A stretch of DNA of 51,927 nucleotides from positions 1-51,927 of the forward strand of contig NZ_BOOK01000033.1 in the NCBI RefSeq assembly GCF_016863195.1, in the 5' to 3' direction. Position numbers and translations under genes: made by a program. The stretch is from Paraplanobispora takensis (GTDB lineage: Bacteria; Actinomycetota; Actinomycetes; Streptosporangiales; Streptosporangiaceae). Every line of letters starts with the position of its first letter. Within the stretch, counting starts at the first letter, position 1. This document shows, piece after piece, positions 1-10,200 of this stretch. Below the pieces are notes generated by a model. The model saw only the letters and a program-made list of their open reading frames with translations, had not been told where the DNA came from and did no database searches.

Positions 1-101
1 CGTTTCCGGGGGTTCGTACATTTCCGGGGGGAAGGTTCGAGGGGTCGTCCCGGGCGGGGACGGCCCCTTTCTCATCGGTTCGGGTCTCACTCCTCCAGGT
101 T

Positions 102-584
102 TCACCGGCTCGGATCTCCCCGGTCCGGGGCGGCGCGCAGGAGGGGCTCGATCCGGTAGGGGACCTGGACGGACAGGGCGATCGTCGTGTCGGTTCGCTG
201 GACGGCCGGGGAGGTGAGGATGCGGGCGATGATCTCCTGGAGATCGGGGGTGCTGCGGGCCACCACGCGGCAGAGCAGGTCGGCCTGTCCGCTGGTGCCG
301 TACACCTCCAGGATCTCCGGGAGCGCCTCCAGGGCCTGGACGGCCTCGGCCAGCCGGCCCTGGGCGATCTGCAGGGAGACGAAGGCCAGGATCGGATAGC
401 CGACGCCCTCGGGGGTGACGGTCGGGCCGAAGTCGGCGATGACGCCCCGGGCGGTGAGTTTCTCGACGCGAGCCTGCACGGTGCCGCGGGCCACCCCGAG
501 CAGGCGGGCGAGTTCGGTCAGGCCGATGCGCGGGTGGGCGCGCATGGTCACCAGGAGGCGGCTGTCCAGCTCGTCGACGGGCAC
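102..584 (-). CDS. Lrp/AsnC-family transcriptional regulator
   Basis: A 160-residue protein with the usual Lrp layout: an N-terminal winged HTH (about residues 5-55, 'LDSRLLVTMRAHPRIGLTEL') followed by a C-terminal RAM/AsnC ligand-binding domain (about 65-150). The length is typical of the family. It starts at GTG 584, with no ribosome binding site but a TAGTCT hexamer six bases upstream, so the mRNA is probably leaderless. It is divergent from the phenylalanine hydroxylase gene, with 120 bases between starts holding a perfect palindrome. By the usual logic of Lrp regulators it is a local amino-acid-responsive regulator of that gene. The family call is secure; the ligand (phenylalanine or tyrosine) is inference. 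Confidence 0.9.
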   Translation of the reverse strand: MPVDELDSRLLVTMRAHPRIGLTELARLLGVARGTVQARVEKLTARGVIADFGPTVTPEGVGYPILAFVSLQIAQGRLAEAVQALEALPEILEVYGTSGQADLLCRVVARSTPDLQEIIARILTSPAVQRTDTTIALSVQVPYRIEPLLRAAPDRGDPSR

Positions 585-590
585 GCCCTC

Positions 591-596
591 AGACTA
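591..596 (-). promoter_or_regulatory. -10 element of leaderless lrp-type gene
   Basis: TAGTCT lies exactly six bases before the GTG at 584. This fits the TAnnnT-N6/7-start arrangement of leaderless actinobacterial promoters. No Shine-Dalgarno sequence precedes the start. Confidence 0.5.
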
Positions 597-651
597 GGCG
601 ATTCGACCAGTCAGGAACAGGCGCGACCGTACGGTCATGGGCGATTCGCCC
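597..651. promoter_or_regulatory. Candidate operator between lrp-type gene and phhA
   Basis: The perfect 12-base palindrome GACCGTACGGTC (625-636) sits between the divergent genes. It is flanked by two direct copies of GGCGATTCG (597-605 and 640-648), the second within the palindrome GGGCGATTCGCCC (639-651). The arrangement suits an Lrp-family regulator binding several sites, but binding is inferred only. Confidence 0.4.
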
Positions 652-704
652 AGCCGAACTGCCCGCTCTTGCCAGGGAAACGGGAAATTGCTGTCATCTC
701 ATAC

Positions 705-1592
705 ATGTTCGAGGAAGCACAGTACTTCGCGCCGGTGGCGACCCGTGACGACGGCACGGTCGAGGTCGAGCTCGCTGCGAGCCACCCCGGTTTCGCCGAC
801 CCCGTCTACCGGGCGCGCCGCAACGCCATCGCGGCCCTCGCCGTCGGGTACGTGCCCGGCACGCCGATTCCGAAGGCCGAGTACACCGAACAGGAACACG
901 AGGTGTGGGCCATCGTCAGCCGGGAGCTGGCGGTCAAGCACCACAAGTACGCGACCGTGGAGTACCAGCAGGCGGCCGAGCGTCTCGGGCTGCCCGCCGA
1001 GCGCATCCCGCAGCTGCAGGAGGTCGGCGACCTGCTGGAGCCCCTGACCGGCTTCCGGTATCTCCCCGCGGCCGGCCTGGTGCCGCTGCGCGACTTCTAC
1101 GGGGTCCTGGCCGACGGGCTCTTCTACTCGACGCAGTACATCCGTCACCACTCCACGCCGCTCTACACTCCCGAGCCGGACGTCATCCACGAGGTGGTCG
1201 GGCACGCCAACGCCCTGGCCTCCGACCGTTACGCGCGTCTCTACCGGCTGGCGGGGGACGCGGCACGGCGGGTGGAGAGCGAGGAGGCGCTGGAGTTCAT
1301 CTCCAAGATCTTCTGGTTCACGCTGGAGTTCGGCGTGATGACCGACCAGGGGGAGCTGCGGGCGTACGGCGCCGGCATCCTGTCCTCCTACGGGGAGATC
1401 GAGGAGTTCCGGGGGATGGACATCCGTCCGCTGGACATCGTCGCGATGGGCACCACCCAGTACGACATCACGAAATACCAGGATGTGCTGTTCCGGGCGG
1501 ATTCGCTTGAGCACCTGGAGGACGTGGTCGGAAGCTTCTGGGAGACCTGCGACGATGAGGGGATTTTCCGGGTAATGGCAGATTCGGCCTGA
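705..1592 (+). CDS. phhA: Phenylalanine 4-monooxygenase
   Basis: 295 residues from ATG 705 ('MFEEAQYFAPV'). It is a biopterin-dependent aromatic amino acid hydroxylase converting phenylalanine to tyrosine in the cytoplasm. The iron-binding motif is visible as 'PDVIHEVVGHANAL' (two His), and the third ligand Glu is in 'FWFTLEFG'. 'GLFYSTQYIRHHSTPLYTPEP' precedes the motif as in the family. There is no separate regulatory ACT domain, and the length matches bacterial single-domain enzymes. No convincing ribosome binding site precedes the chosen ATG; it was chosen because family similarity begins there. The gene is monocistronic, followed by a strong terminator, and divergent from an Lrp regulator, so it probably serves phenylalanine catabolism. 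Confidence 0.9.
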   Translation: MFEEAQYFAPVATRDDGTVEVELAASHPGFADPVYRARRNAIAALAVGYVPGTPIPKAEYTEQEHEVWAIVSRELAVKHHKYATVEYQQAAERLGLPAERIPQLQEVGDLLEPLTGFRYLPAAGLVPLRDFYGVLADGLFYSTQYIRHHSTPLYTPEPDVIHEVVGHANALASDRYARLYRLAGDAARRVESEEALEFISKIFWFTLEFGVMTDQGELRAYGAGILSSYGEIEEFRGMDIRPLDIVAMGTTQYDITKYQDVLFRADSLEHLEDVVGSFWETCDDEGIFRVMADSA

Positions 1593-1608
1593 GGAGTACA
1601 GGAACAGC

Positions 1609-1668
1609 AAGAAGCCCCTGGCGTGCGAGTCGTCGGCCGACCAAAACTCACGCCAGGGGCTTCTTTTT
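1609..1668 (+). terminator. Rho-independent terminator after phhA
   Basis: A long inverted repeat, AAGAAGCCCCTGGCGTG against CACGCCAGGGGCTTCTT, encloses a loop of about 25 bases and ends in a T run (1661-1668). It begins 17 bases after the phhA stop codon. Confidence 0.85.
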
Positions 1669-1794
1669 GCCTCATGGCCGATTCGTGCTGTGCCCATTCC
1701 TATTCACCGGAAAAGCACCTGCGCGAATCGGTTCCCAGACGACGCAGTTCGGCAATGTGCCGGAACGCGTGTCGCCGTTCCTTGGAGAGACGTG

Positions 1795-1983
1795 TCAGTC
1801 GTTCTCGATGAAGCCAAGGAGGGCGAGGTCGATGAGGTCGTTCAGCACGTTGTTCTCGTGGTTCTCGACGTAGGTGGTGCCGGACTTCTCCCAGTCGTTG
1901 GCCGAGGCGGCGGCGGCGGTGGCCATGCCCGCGGCACCAAGGAAACCTGCGATGGCGACGCCGGCGAGAATACGACGGATCAT
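1795..1983 (-). CDS. Small secreted peptide, unknown function
   Basis: A 62-residue protein from ATG 1983, preceded by an excellent ribosome binding site (GGAGGAAGCATC-ATG). Residues 1-28 form a classical Sec signal peptide (MIRR, hydrophobic 'ILAGVAIAGFLGAAGMA', likely cleavage after 'ASA'). The predicted mature peptide is about 34 residues, acidic, starts 'NDWEKSGTTYVENHENN' and ends 'ENDxx-free' at 'LLGFIEND'. It has no cysteines and no motif I recognise. It is not a chaplin. The strong translation signals and clean signal peptide make it a real gene despite its size; the function is unknown. Confidence 0.7.
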   Translation of the reverse strand: MIRRILAGVAIAGFLGAAGMATAAAASANDWEKSGTTYVENHENNVLNDLIDLALLGFIEND

Positions 1984-2366
1984 GATGCTTCCTCCATGGA
2001 AACGAAACGGGGAACTTCTGGAGACTCCAGCTGTTAGCCGTAATCGGCTGACTGCTCGTTGTCGCGAATAACAATGTCGTATCCGGGGCCGTCGATTCAA
2101 CGCAGTCAGGCCAGGTTTCGGTCAAAGGCTCGTGGCGCTCCTTTGGGGATGAAGTCCCATTCGTCGCCGGTGATCCAATGCTTCCGGCAATGGTGTGCCG
2201 TGTGACTCTTTCGCCGTATTAACGAGATCCTTTTCACCGGATTTCATGTGCGGATTCTCGTTCGCCGTTCCATGGAGCGGCCCCGGCCGGCTGAGGAGAG
2301 CCGACCGGGGCCATCGGAAACCTTGACCGGCCGGAGCCCTGCGGGGCCCGGCCGGAGACGACCTCG
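1984..2366. other. Intergenic region with palindrome and hairpins
   Basis: I see no gene here. The region upstream of the secreted-peptide gene holds the perfect palindrome CTGGAGACTCCAG (2018-2030) and a short hairpin AGCCG-TAAT-CGGCT (2036-2049), both within its probable 5' leader. Near the other end, GC-rich hairpins follow the response-regulator gene. Confidence 0.5.
2279..2312 (-). terminator. Hairpin downstream of response regulator gene
   Basis: GGCCCCGGCCGGCT pairs imperfectly with AGCCGACCGGGGCC across a six-base loop, about 55 bases past the response-regulator stop. There is no T run, so this may be a weak terminator or an mRNA 3' end. A second GC hairpin lies at 2327-2354. Confidence 0.45.
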
Positions 2367-3083
2367 TCAGGAGGAGCCCACCAGGCGATATCCGACGCCG
2401 CGCACGGTCTGGATGAGCCGGTCGTCGCTGTCGCCGAGACGGGCGCGCAGGCGCTTGACGTGCACCGCGATCGTGTTGGTCGAGGCGGTGCCGGTGGAGT
2501 TCCACACGTTGCGCATGATCTGCTCGCGGGTGACCGTGCGGTGCGCGTTGCGCATCAGATAGTGCAGCAGTTCGAACTCGCGCAGCGGGAGGTGGACGAC
2601 CCGGCCGTCCACCTTGACCTGGTAGGCGTTGACGTCGAGCTCGACGTTGCCGACCACGAGCGTCCGGCGAGCCCCCGAGTCGCCGGCGATCGCGGCCTGC
2701 ACGAGAGGCAGGAGCTCGGGCACCCGGTACGGCCGGGCCACGCAGGCGGTGGCCCCGGCGGAGAGGGCCTGGACGGCCTGCTCGGCGTGGCCCTCGCCCA
2801 CCCCGAGCAGGACGGGCACCGCACGCGTCAGCCGTACGGCGCGGATGAACTCCACGGCGCCGATGACCGGCAGAGAGGCGCTGACGAGCACGACGTCAGG
2901 CTGCAGCGCCCCGGCCTGCAACAGGGCCTGGGCGCCGTCGCCGACGCCCATGACCTCCACCCCCTCGCGTTCGAGGATCACAGCGAGCTCCTCGACCAGG
3001 GTGGATTCCGGATCGGCGACCAGCAGCCTGGGCGCCGTCCGTGTTTCCCCGTCCACTTCGGGTGCCGTCTGCGGCTGGATCAC
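2367..3083 (-). CDS. OmpR-type response regulator with degenerate receiver
   Basis: 238 residues from GTG 3083, with a good ribosome binding site (GGAGG, six-base spacing). An N-terminal receiver-like domain (about 18-130) is followed by a C-terminal OmpR/PhoB winged helix (about 140-236, 'REQIMRNVWN', 'HVKRLRARLGD', 'IQTVRGVGYRL'). The receiver has lost its phosphorylation chemistry. Ser68 stands where the phosphoacceptor Asp should be ('PDVVLVSASLP'), Arg117 replaces the conserved Lys ('ACVARPY'), and the acidic pair is D24-P25. It lies 53 bases past the end of pstB on the same strand, with no histidine kinase next to it. I infer a phosphorylation-independent DNA-binding regulator tied to phosphate uptake; its targets are unknown. 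Confidence 0.85.
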   Translation of the reverse strand: MIQPQTAPEVDGETRTAPRLLVADPESTLVEELAVILEREGVEVMGVGDGAQALLQAGALQPDVVLVSASLPVIGAVEFIRAVRLTRAVPVLLGVGEGHAEQAVQALSAGATACVARPYRVPELLPLVQAAIAGDSGARRTLVVGNVELDVNAYQVKVDGRVVHLPLREFELLHYLMRNAHRTVTREQIMRNVWNSTGTASTNTIAVHVKRLRARLGDSDDRLIQTVRGVGYRLVGSS

Positions 3084-3136
3084 CCGGATCCTCCAAGTAG
3101 GAATGTGTGGGGTTCGTGAGGACGGAAACCTCGGCC

Positions 3137-4024
<888 letters not shown>

Positions 4025-4032
4025 TGCGTTCC

Positions 4033-4923
4033 TCACCAGCGCTTCTGGTAGCGGTTACGGAGCCAGATGGCGACGGAGTTCATCAGCAGCAGGATCGCCA
4101 GCAGGACCACGATCGCCGCCGCGGCGAGGACGGCGAACTCCTCCTGGGGGCGGCTGATGAAGCTGTAGATCTGCAGCGGCAGCACGCTGAAGCTGCTCCA
4201 GACGCCCTCCGGGTTGAACCGGACCAGCGTCGCGGCGCCGAGCATCAGGAAGGGCGCGGCCTCGCCGATCGCACGGGAGAGGGCCAGGATCGAGCCGGTC
4301 GCGATGCCGGGGATCGAGGCCGGGAGCACCTGGCGGTAGATCGTCTGCCACTGGGTCGCCCCCAGCGCCAGCGAGCCCTCGCGGATCGACGGGGGCACCG
4401 CGCGGATGGCCTCCCTGGCGGAGATGATCACGATGGGCAGCACGAGCAGCGAGATGGTGATCGCGCCGGTCATGATGGTGAAGCCGAACGCCATCCAGCG
4501 GGCGATGATGCCCAGGCCGAGGATGCCGTAGACGATCGAGGGCACCGCGGCGAGGTTGGAGATGTTCAGCTCCAGCAGCCGGTTGTACCACTTGGTCTTG
4601 TCCGCGTACTCCTCGAGGTAGATCGCGGCCAGGATCCCGGTGGGCAGCGCCATGAGCGCGGTCAGACCGATGATCCACAGGGTGCCGAAGATGCCGGACT
4701 GGATGCCGGCGGTCTCCGGGCGGCGGATCGAGGGCTGGTTCTCCCACAGGGTGGAGTCGAGCCGGGGCCAGCCCTCCTCGACCACGTAGACGATCAGCAG
4801 GGTGAGGAAGACGAGCGCGATCGCCAGGCTGGCCAGCAGCGCGATGCGGAACAGGTGTTCCTTGAGCGGGCGTCCCCTGCTCGCGAGCTGTACGGCGGAG
4901 CGGGGTGTGGACAGGATGGCCAT
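4033..4923 (-). CDS. pstA: Phosphate ABC transporter permease PstA
   Basis: 296 residues with about six membrane segments (first at about 25-48, last at about 265-285). It carries the permease EAA-type loop '[23 protein letters not shown]'. With PstC it forms the inner-membrane channel for phosphate. The start ATG overlaps the pstC stop by one base (TGATG), so the two are translationally coupled, and its own stop lies nine bases from the pstB ATG. Order and spacing are those of a standard pst operon. Confidence 0.96.
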   Translation of the reverse strand: MAILSTPRSAVQLASRGRPLKEHLFRIALLASLAIALVFLTLLIVYVVEEGWPRLDSTLWENQPSIRRPETAGIQSGIFGTLWIIGLTALMALPTGILAAIYLEEYADKTKWYNRLLELNISNLAAVPSIVYGILGLGIIARWMAFGFTIMTGAITISLLVLPIVIISAREAIRAVPPSIREGSLALGATQWQTIYRQVLPASIPGIATGSILALSRAIGEAAPFLMLGAATLVRFNPEGVWSSFSVLPLQIYSFISRPQEEFAVLAAAAIVVLLAILLLMNSVAIWLRNRYQKRW

Positions 4924-5864
4924 CAGTCGTAGACCTCGCGATACTTCTGGACCATGCGGGCGCTGACGTAGTTCATGGCGAAGGTCATGATGAACAGGAG
5001 CGAGCCGACCGCGAAGATGGTCTTGTAGGCGGTCGAGCCGACCGACGCGTCGCCGGAGCCCGCCTGGGCGATGAAGGCCGCCATGGTGGCCATCTCGTCA
5101 CCCGGGTAGAGCGTGAACACGGACTTGAAGCCGCCCGCGATCGCGACGATCATCGTCTCGCCCGCGGCCCGGGAGATCGCCAGGATGATGGCGGCGACGA
5201 TGCCGGAGAAGGCCGCCGGGACGACCACCCGCACCGAGGTCAGCATCTTGGAGGCGCCCAGCGCGTAGGAGCCCTCGCGCAGGCCGTTGGGGACCGCGGC
5301 CATCGAGTCCTCCGACAGCGACGCGACGATCGGGATGATCATCACACCGACCAGGAGGCCGGCGCTGAGGGCGTTCTTGGCCTCCAGTTCCAGGAACGGG
5401 AAGACGTCCTGCAGCACCGGGGTGACGAAGGTGAGGGCGAAGAAGCCGAAGACCACGGTGGGCACGCCCGCCAGGACCTCCAGCACCGGCTTGAAGATCT
5501 TGCGGATGCGCGGTGTGGCGTACTCCGACAGGTAGATCGCGGCGGCCAGGCCGAGCGGCACGGCGACCACGATCGCGATCAGGGTGATCTCGACGGTCGC
5601 CACGATGACCGGCCACACGCCGAACGCCGGCGGGTTGAACAGCGGTCCCCAGGTGGTGGAGCCGAAGAACTCACCGAAGCTGACCTCGCCGAAGAACTCG
5701 ATCGTCGGCTCCAGCAGGGCCGCGACGATGCCGACCGTGGTGGCGATCGACACCATGGCGGCGAGCAGGAGAACCGCCTTGACGGCGAACTCTCCGTAAC
5801 GCGGGCGCGACCGCGCCAGGGACCGGGAGGCCCCTGACGCGGTCTTGAGGTGCTGTGCCGACAT
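4923..5864 (-). CDS. pstC: Phosphate ABC transporter permease PstC
   Basis: 313 residues with a cytoplasmic N terminus, a first membrane segment at about 28-50, a periplasm-facing region containing 'FFGSTTWGPLFNPPAFG', and five further segments. The EAA loop is 'GLREGSYALGASKMLTSVRVVVP'. It is the partner permease of PstA. The ATG overlaps the pstS stop codon (TGATG), continuing the coupled operon. Confidence 0.96.
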   Translation of the reverse strand: MSAQHLKTASGASRSLARSRPRYGEFAVKAVLLLAAMVSIATTVGIVAALLEPTIEFFGEVSFGEFFGSTTWGPLFNPPAFGVWPVIVATVEITLIAIVVAVPLGLAAAIYLSEYATPRIRKIFKPVLEVLAGVPTVVFGFFALTFVTPVLQDVFPFLELEAKNALSAGLLVGVMIIPIVASLSEDSMAAVPNGLREGSYALGASKMLTSVRVVVPAAFSGIVAAIILAISRAAGETMIVAIAGGFKSVFTLYPGDEMATMAAFIAQAGSGDASVGSTAYKTIFAVGSLLFIMTFAMNYVSARMVQKYREVYD

Positions 5865-6865
5865 CAGCCCTGGCTCTTCAGGGTCGTGATGTCAGCCTTG
5901 AGCTTGGCCTCCTGCTCGGAGTTGAGCGGGATGAACTTCGCGTCCTTGGCGATGGCGTTGATGTTGGTCGCGTAGTAGTCGAGGAAGGCCCCGACCTCGG
6001 GCCGCTTGGCCGCGGTGGCCGACACGTAGACGAACAGCGGGCGGGCGAGCGGGGTGTACTTGCCGCCCTGGGCCGCCTCGACGCTCGGGGCGGTGCAGCC
6101 GCTGCCGGAGTCGATCTCGACGGCCTTCAGCTTGTCGGCGTTCTCCTCGAAGTAGGTGAAGCCGAAGTAGCCCAGGCCGCCCTTGGCGCCCGCGACACCG
6201 GTGACGATGTCGTTGTCGTTCTCGGAGGGGCTGTAGTCCTTGCGGCTCGCGCCCTCCTCACCGTTGATCTCGTCGGTGAAGTAGTCGAAGGTGCCGGAGT
6301 CGGTGCCCGGGCCGTAGAGCTTGAGCTCCTCGGCGGGGAACTTGGCGTCGACGTCCTTCCAGGTCTTGACCTTGCCCTCGGCCGCCGGCTCCCACATCTT
6401 CTTGAGCTGGTCGGTGGTCAGGCAGGTGGCCCAGTCGTTCTCCTTGGGGACCACCACGGTCAGGGCGTCGGTGGCCACCGTGAGCTCGGTGAACTTGATG
6501 CCCTTGGCCTCGCAGGCCGCCTTCTCCTCGTCCTTGATCGGGCGGGAGGCGTCGGAGATGTCGGTCTCGCCGGCGCAGAACTTCTCGAAACCGCCACCGG
6601 TTCCGGAGGTCCCGACCGGGATCTTCACCTGCGCCTGCTCCTCGCCGAACAGCTCGGCCGCGGCCTGGGTGAGGGGGGCGACGGTGCTGGAGCCGTCCAC
6701 CTTGATCTCGCCGCTCAGCTGACCGCCTTCGGACCCGGCGGAGGCGGCGGCAGAGGAGGTGCTTTCACTGCTGCCGGGCTTGGCGTCGCCGCCGCAGGCC
6801 GCCGCGAGCGAGACGACGAGCGCGGCCGTCGCAACCGCGCTGAGGCGGCGCTGTCCACTGGTCAC
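5864..6865 (-). CDS. pstS: Phosphate-binding lipoprotein PstS
   Basis: 333 residues from GTG 6865, which has AAGGA about seven bases upstream. A lipoprotein signal (basic 'SGQRR', hydrophobic stretch, lipobox 'LAAAC' at about residue 21) is followed by a Ser/Gly-rich linker. The PBP domain then carries phosphate-loop motifs 'DGSSTVAPLTQA' and 'GTSGTGGGFEKFC', plus 'SDASRPIKDEE'. It captures phosphate outside the membrane and delivers it to PstCA. It is the first gene of pstSCAB. A longer upstream reading frame exists but lacks a start with a ribosome binding site and would bury the signal peptide, so it was rejected. Confidence 0.95.
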   Translation of the reverse strand: MTSGQRRLSAVATAALVVSLAAACGGDAKPGSSESTSSAAASAGSEGGQLSGEIKVDGSSTVAPLTQAAAELFGEEQAQVKIPVGTSGTGGGFEKFCAGETDISDASRPIKDEEKAACEAKGIKFTELTVATDALTVVVPKENDWATCLTTDQLKKMWEPAAEGKVKTWKDVDAKFPAEELKLYGPGTDSGTFDYFTDEINGEEGASRKDYSPSENDNDIVTGVAGAKGGLGYFGFTYFEENADKLKAVEIDSGSGCTAPSVEAAQGGKYTPLARPLFVYVSATAAKRPEVGAFLDYYATNINAIAKDAKFIPLNSEQEAKLKADITTLKSQG

Positions 6866-6919
6866 GGTATGTTCCTTCTCCGTCGTGAGATCCGTTCTCG
6901 ATGACCCCGATGCAATCGG

Positions 6920-6947
6920 GCCAAAGTGAACGGAAATGAAACAAGCC
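6920..6947 (-). promoter_or_regulatory. pstS: Candidate PHO box upstream of pstS
   Basis: Read on the minus strand, two adjacent units resemble the 11-base direct repeats bound by PhoP in Streptomyces: GTTTCATTTCC and GTTCACTTTGG, about 55 bases before the pstS start. Only about 6 of 11 positions agree between units, and the TTCA cores are 10 rather than 11 bases apart, so this is tentative. Confidence 0.35.
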
Positions 6948-7046
6948 ATGACCGGAGCCGGAAGAGTGGGCATGTTCGTGTGAATGCCGCGCCGAATGGC
7001 ATGATCACCGCTGTCACATGCGGCTTCGCGTGTCTGGAACGTGACA

Positions 7047-7069
7047 GAGGGGGGTGCGGATCCCCCCTC
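7047..7069 (-). terminator. Hairpin after the hybrid histidine kinase gene
   Basis: GAGGGGGG pairs with CCCCCCTC around a seven-base loop, about 135 bases past the kinase stop. No T run is present, so it may be a weak terminator. Confidence 0.35.
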
Positions 7070-7202
7070 CGGGGGGTCGCGCGGAACGTCCGGGACCCGG
7101 TCGCGGGGGAGAGGGGACCCCTGCGCCTCGCGGGCGGGTGCGCCGTTCACCCACCGGTCGCCGGACAGGGGGTCCTCCGTCGCTCGGCGGCGGGGCGGAT
7201 GT

Positions 7203-10200
7203 TCACCCTCCGAGATCGGCGGACACGGGGCCGAGGACCTCACGTACCAGTTCGAGCTCCCGCAGCACCCGTCCGGCCGTCTCCGCCGCGGCCGTCAGGT
7301 CGCCGGTCTCCCCCTGGCGCTCCAGTTCCTCGCACAGGGCCGCCAGCGCCGTGGCGCCGAGGTTGGCGGCCGTGCCCCGCAGGGTGTGCGCGCGGCGTTC
7401 CACCTCCGTGGCGTCGCCGCGGCGGACGGCGTTCCTGATGCCGTCGGCGAGATCGGGGACGTGTTCCCGGAACGAGGTGATGATGCGGCCGACGATGGCG
7501 CGTTCCTCGTCCACGGCGTCCGGCCCGGCGAGTTCGTCCAGGCGGTCGCGGATGCCGGCCTCGCGTGAGGAGGTCGCGCCGGTGCCGGAGGTCGCGTCGG
7601 CACCGTGTCGCCGCGGCTCCGGTCTCCGCTGCGGTGCTTGCGCCTGTTCCGCTGCCGGCTCCGGTCTCCGCTGCGGCGTCCGCTCCTGCTCCGGTGCGGG
7701 CGGCGGCGTTCCCCCTCCCGGCCCGCGCGTCAGTTTCTCCAGGATCGCGTTCAGGTCGGGAGCGCGCACCGGTTTGGCGAGATAGTCGTTCATCCCGGCC
7801 TCGCGGCAGGCCTCCCGGTCCTGGTCCAGGACGCTGGCGGTCAGCGCGACGATGTACGGCTGCGCCGCCAGCGGCTCGTCGCGGATCTGCCGCGTCGCCT
7901 CCAGCCCGTCCATCACCGGCATGTGCATGTCCATGAGGATCACGTCGTACGGCGTCCGCCGTACCGCCTCGACCGCTTCCGCGCCGTTGGAGACCATGTC
8001 CACGCGGTGTCCGGACTTGGCCAGGGTGAGCTGGGCGACCCGCTGGTTGACCGGGTTGTCCTCGGCGAGGAGGATCCGCAGGACGCCGTGTCCGGCGGTC
8101 CGGTCCGGGACGTCCGACCGGCCGCGCCGGGGTGCCGGCGTCACCCGCCGGTCGTCCCCTCTCCGCGCCCGCTCCGGGCGGTCGTCCTCCCCTCCCCGCT
8201 CCGGCCGGGCGCCGTTCTCCCGGGGCCCGGACTCCTTGCCGGCCATCACCGTCGCCAGCTTCTCCCGCAGGACGGCGCTGCGGACCGGCTTGGTGAGCAC
8301 GGCGTCGAACAGCGCGTCCCGGCCGGGTCCCAGGCGCCACTGCACGCTCGTCAGCAGCACGATGGGCATGTTCTGGCCCCCGGGCAGGCGGCGCAGGATG
8401 CCGGCGAGCTGCTCGCCGTCCATCTCCGGCATGTGCATGTCCAGGATGGCCACGTCGTAGGTGTTGCCGGAGGCGACCAGCTCGACGGCCCTGACCGGCG
8501 CGCCGACGTCGACGCACGTCATCCCCCAGCCGGTGAGCTGCAGGCCGAGGACGCGCCGGTTGGTGGCGTTGTCGTCGACGATCAGCGCGGACCTGCCGGT
8601 GAGCGCCACCGTGGCGGTCTCGGCCGCGGGCCGGGGAAGCTCGCAGGTGTCGCAGCCCTCCAGCACCGCGGTCATCGTGAAGGTGGACCCGGCGCCGACC
8701 TCGCTGGCGACCTCCAGGTCACCGCCCATGGCGCGGGCGAGCCTTCGGCTGATCGCCAGGCCGAGGCCGGTGCCGCCGTACAGCCGGGTGGTGGAGGAGT
8801 CCACCTGGCTGAACGAGCGGAACAGCCGGTCCATGCGGTCGGCGGGGATGCCGATCCCGGTGTCCCTGACGGCCACCTGGAGGCGGACGGGGCCGTCCTG
8901 GCGGTCGGACAGCGGGCGGGCGCTCATGGTCGCCACGACCTCGCCCTCCGCGGTGAACTTCACGGCGTTGCTGAGCAGGTTCACCAGCACCTGCCGGAGC
9001 CGGGTGACGTCGCCGCGCAACACCTCCGGGCTGCCCGGCTCGAAGTCCCCGACGAGTTCGAGCCCCTTGTCGGCGGCGCCGATGGCCACCAGGGAGAGCG
9101 CGCTCTCCAGGCACTCCCTGATGTTGAACGGCCGGTGGTCCAGCTCCAGCTCGCCGGCTTCGATCTTGGAGAAGTCCAGGATGTCGTTGATGATGACGAG
9201 CAGCGCCTCGCCGCTGTCGCGGACGGTCTCGGCGAGCTCGCGCTGATCGGTGTCCAGGCAGGTGTCCAGGAGCAGGTCGGTCATCCCGATGACGGCGTTC
9301 ATGGGGGTGCGGATCTCGTGGCTCATGGTCGCCAGGAAGGCCGACTTGGCCGCGTTCGCGGCCATGGCCTCGTCCCTGGCCCGCGCGATGGTCTGCACCG
9401 AGACCTCCACCGCCCTGGCCATGGTGACCACTTCCTTCGGCCCCGCCACCGGGGCGGGGGGCGTGAGGTCGCCGGAGGTGACCCGGGCGGCGTCGGCCGC
9501 CACCTGCTGCAGGGGGACGGTCACCTTGCGGGTGGCCCACCACGCGCCCGCGGCGACCGTCAGAGCCGCCAGCAGGGACCCCCACAGGATGAAGTCGCGG
9601 GTGTCGGCGGCGTTCTCGTCGCTGCTGCGCTGGCGCGACTCCAGCAGGCGCTCCTCCTCCCTGATCATCCCCGTCAGCAGGGCCTCCGCCTCGGCCATGC
9701 TCCGGGCTCCGCGGTCGGTCAGGACGACCTTCCTGGCCTGCTCCAGCCCCTGGTCGCGGCGGAGCCAGATCGTCTCGGCCAGTTCGGCGAGCTTGTCGTC
9801 GACGGGCTCCTCCAGCCGGGTGACGGCCTCCTGCTGGCGGGGGTTGTCGGCGGTCATCCGGCGCAGCTCGTCGATGGCGCTGTCGATGGCGGGCAGGGCG
9901 CGTCTGTAGGGGGCGAGATAGCGCTCCTCCCCGGTGAGGACGAAGCCGCGCTGGCTGCGCTCGGTGTCCTTGAGCAGGCTGTTCAGGTCTTTGGTGAGGT
10001 TGATGACCTGGTAGGAGTGCTCGACGGCGGCGCGTTCCTGCAGCAGGACGCCGATGCGCAGGAAGGCGCTGGCACCGATCAGGGTGAGCGCGCCGAAGGC
10101 GATCGCGTAGCCGAGGGCGAGCAGCCGGCTCACGGTCCACTGCGGGGCGAAGCGCCCGAGGCGGGAACCGAGTGTCCGGCGCGCGGACGACGCTGGAGCC

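Larger units (their letters stand above)
6866..7202. other. Intergenic region upstream of pstS
   Basis: No gene is seen. The region should contain the pstS promoter. It holds a PHO-box-like sequence and, nearer the histidine kinase stop, a G-rich hairpin (7047-7069). Confidence 0.5.

Noticed and set aside
1-101. Start of window
   Set aside because: The 101 bases show only GC-rich sequence with GTTTCCGGGGG-like repeats; no gene end or start can be supported.
5864-7243. Longer N-terminal version of PstS
   Set aside because: It would put more than 120 residues of unrelated low-complexity sequence before a perfect lipoprotein signal; GTG 6865 has a ribosome binding site.
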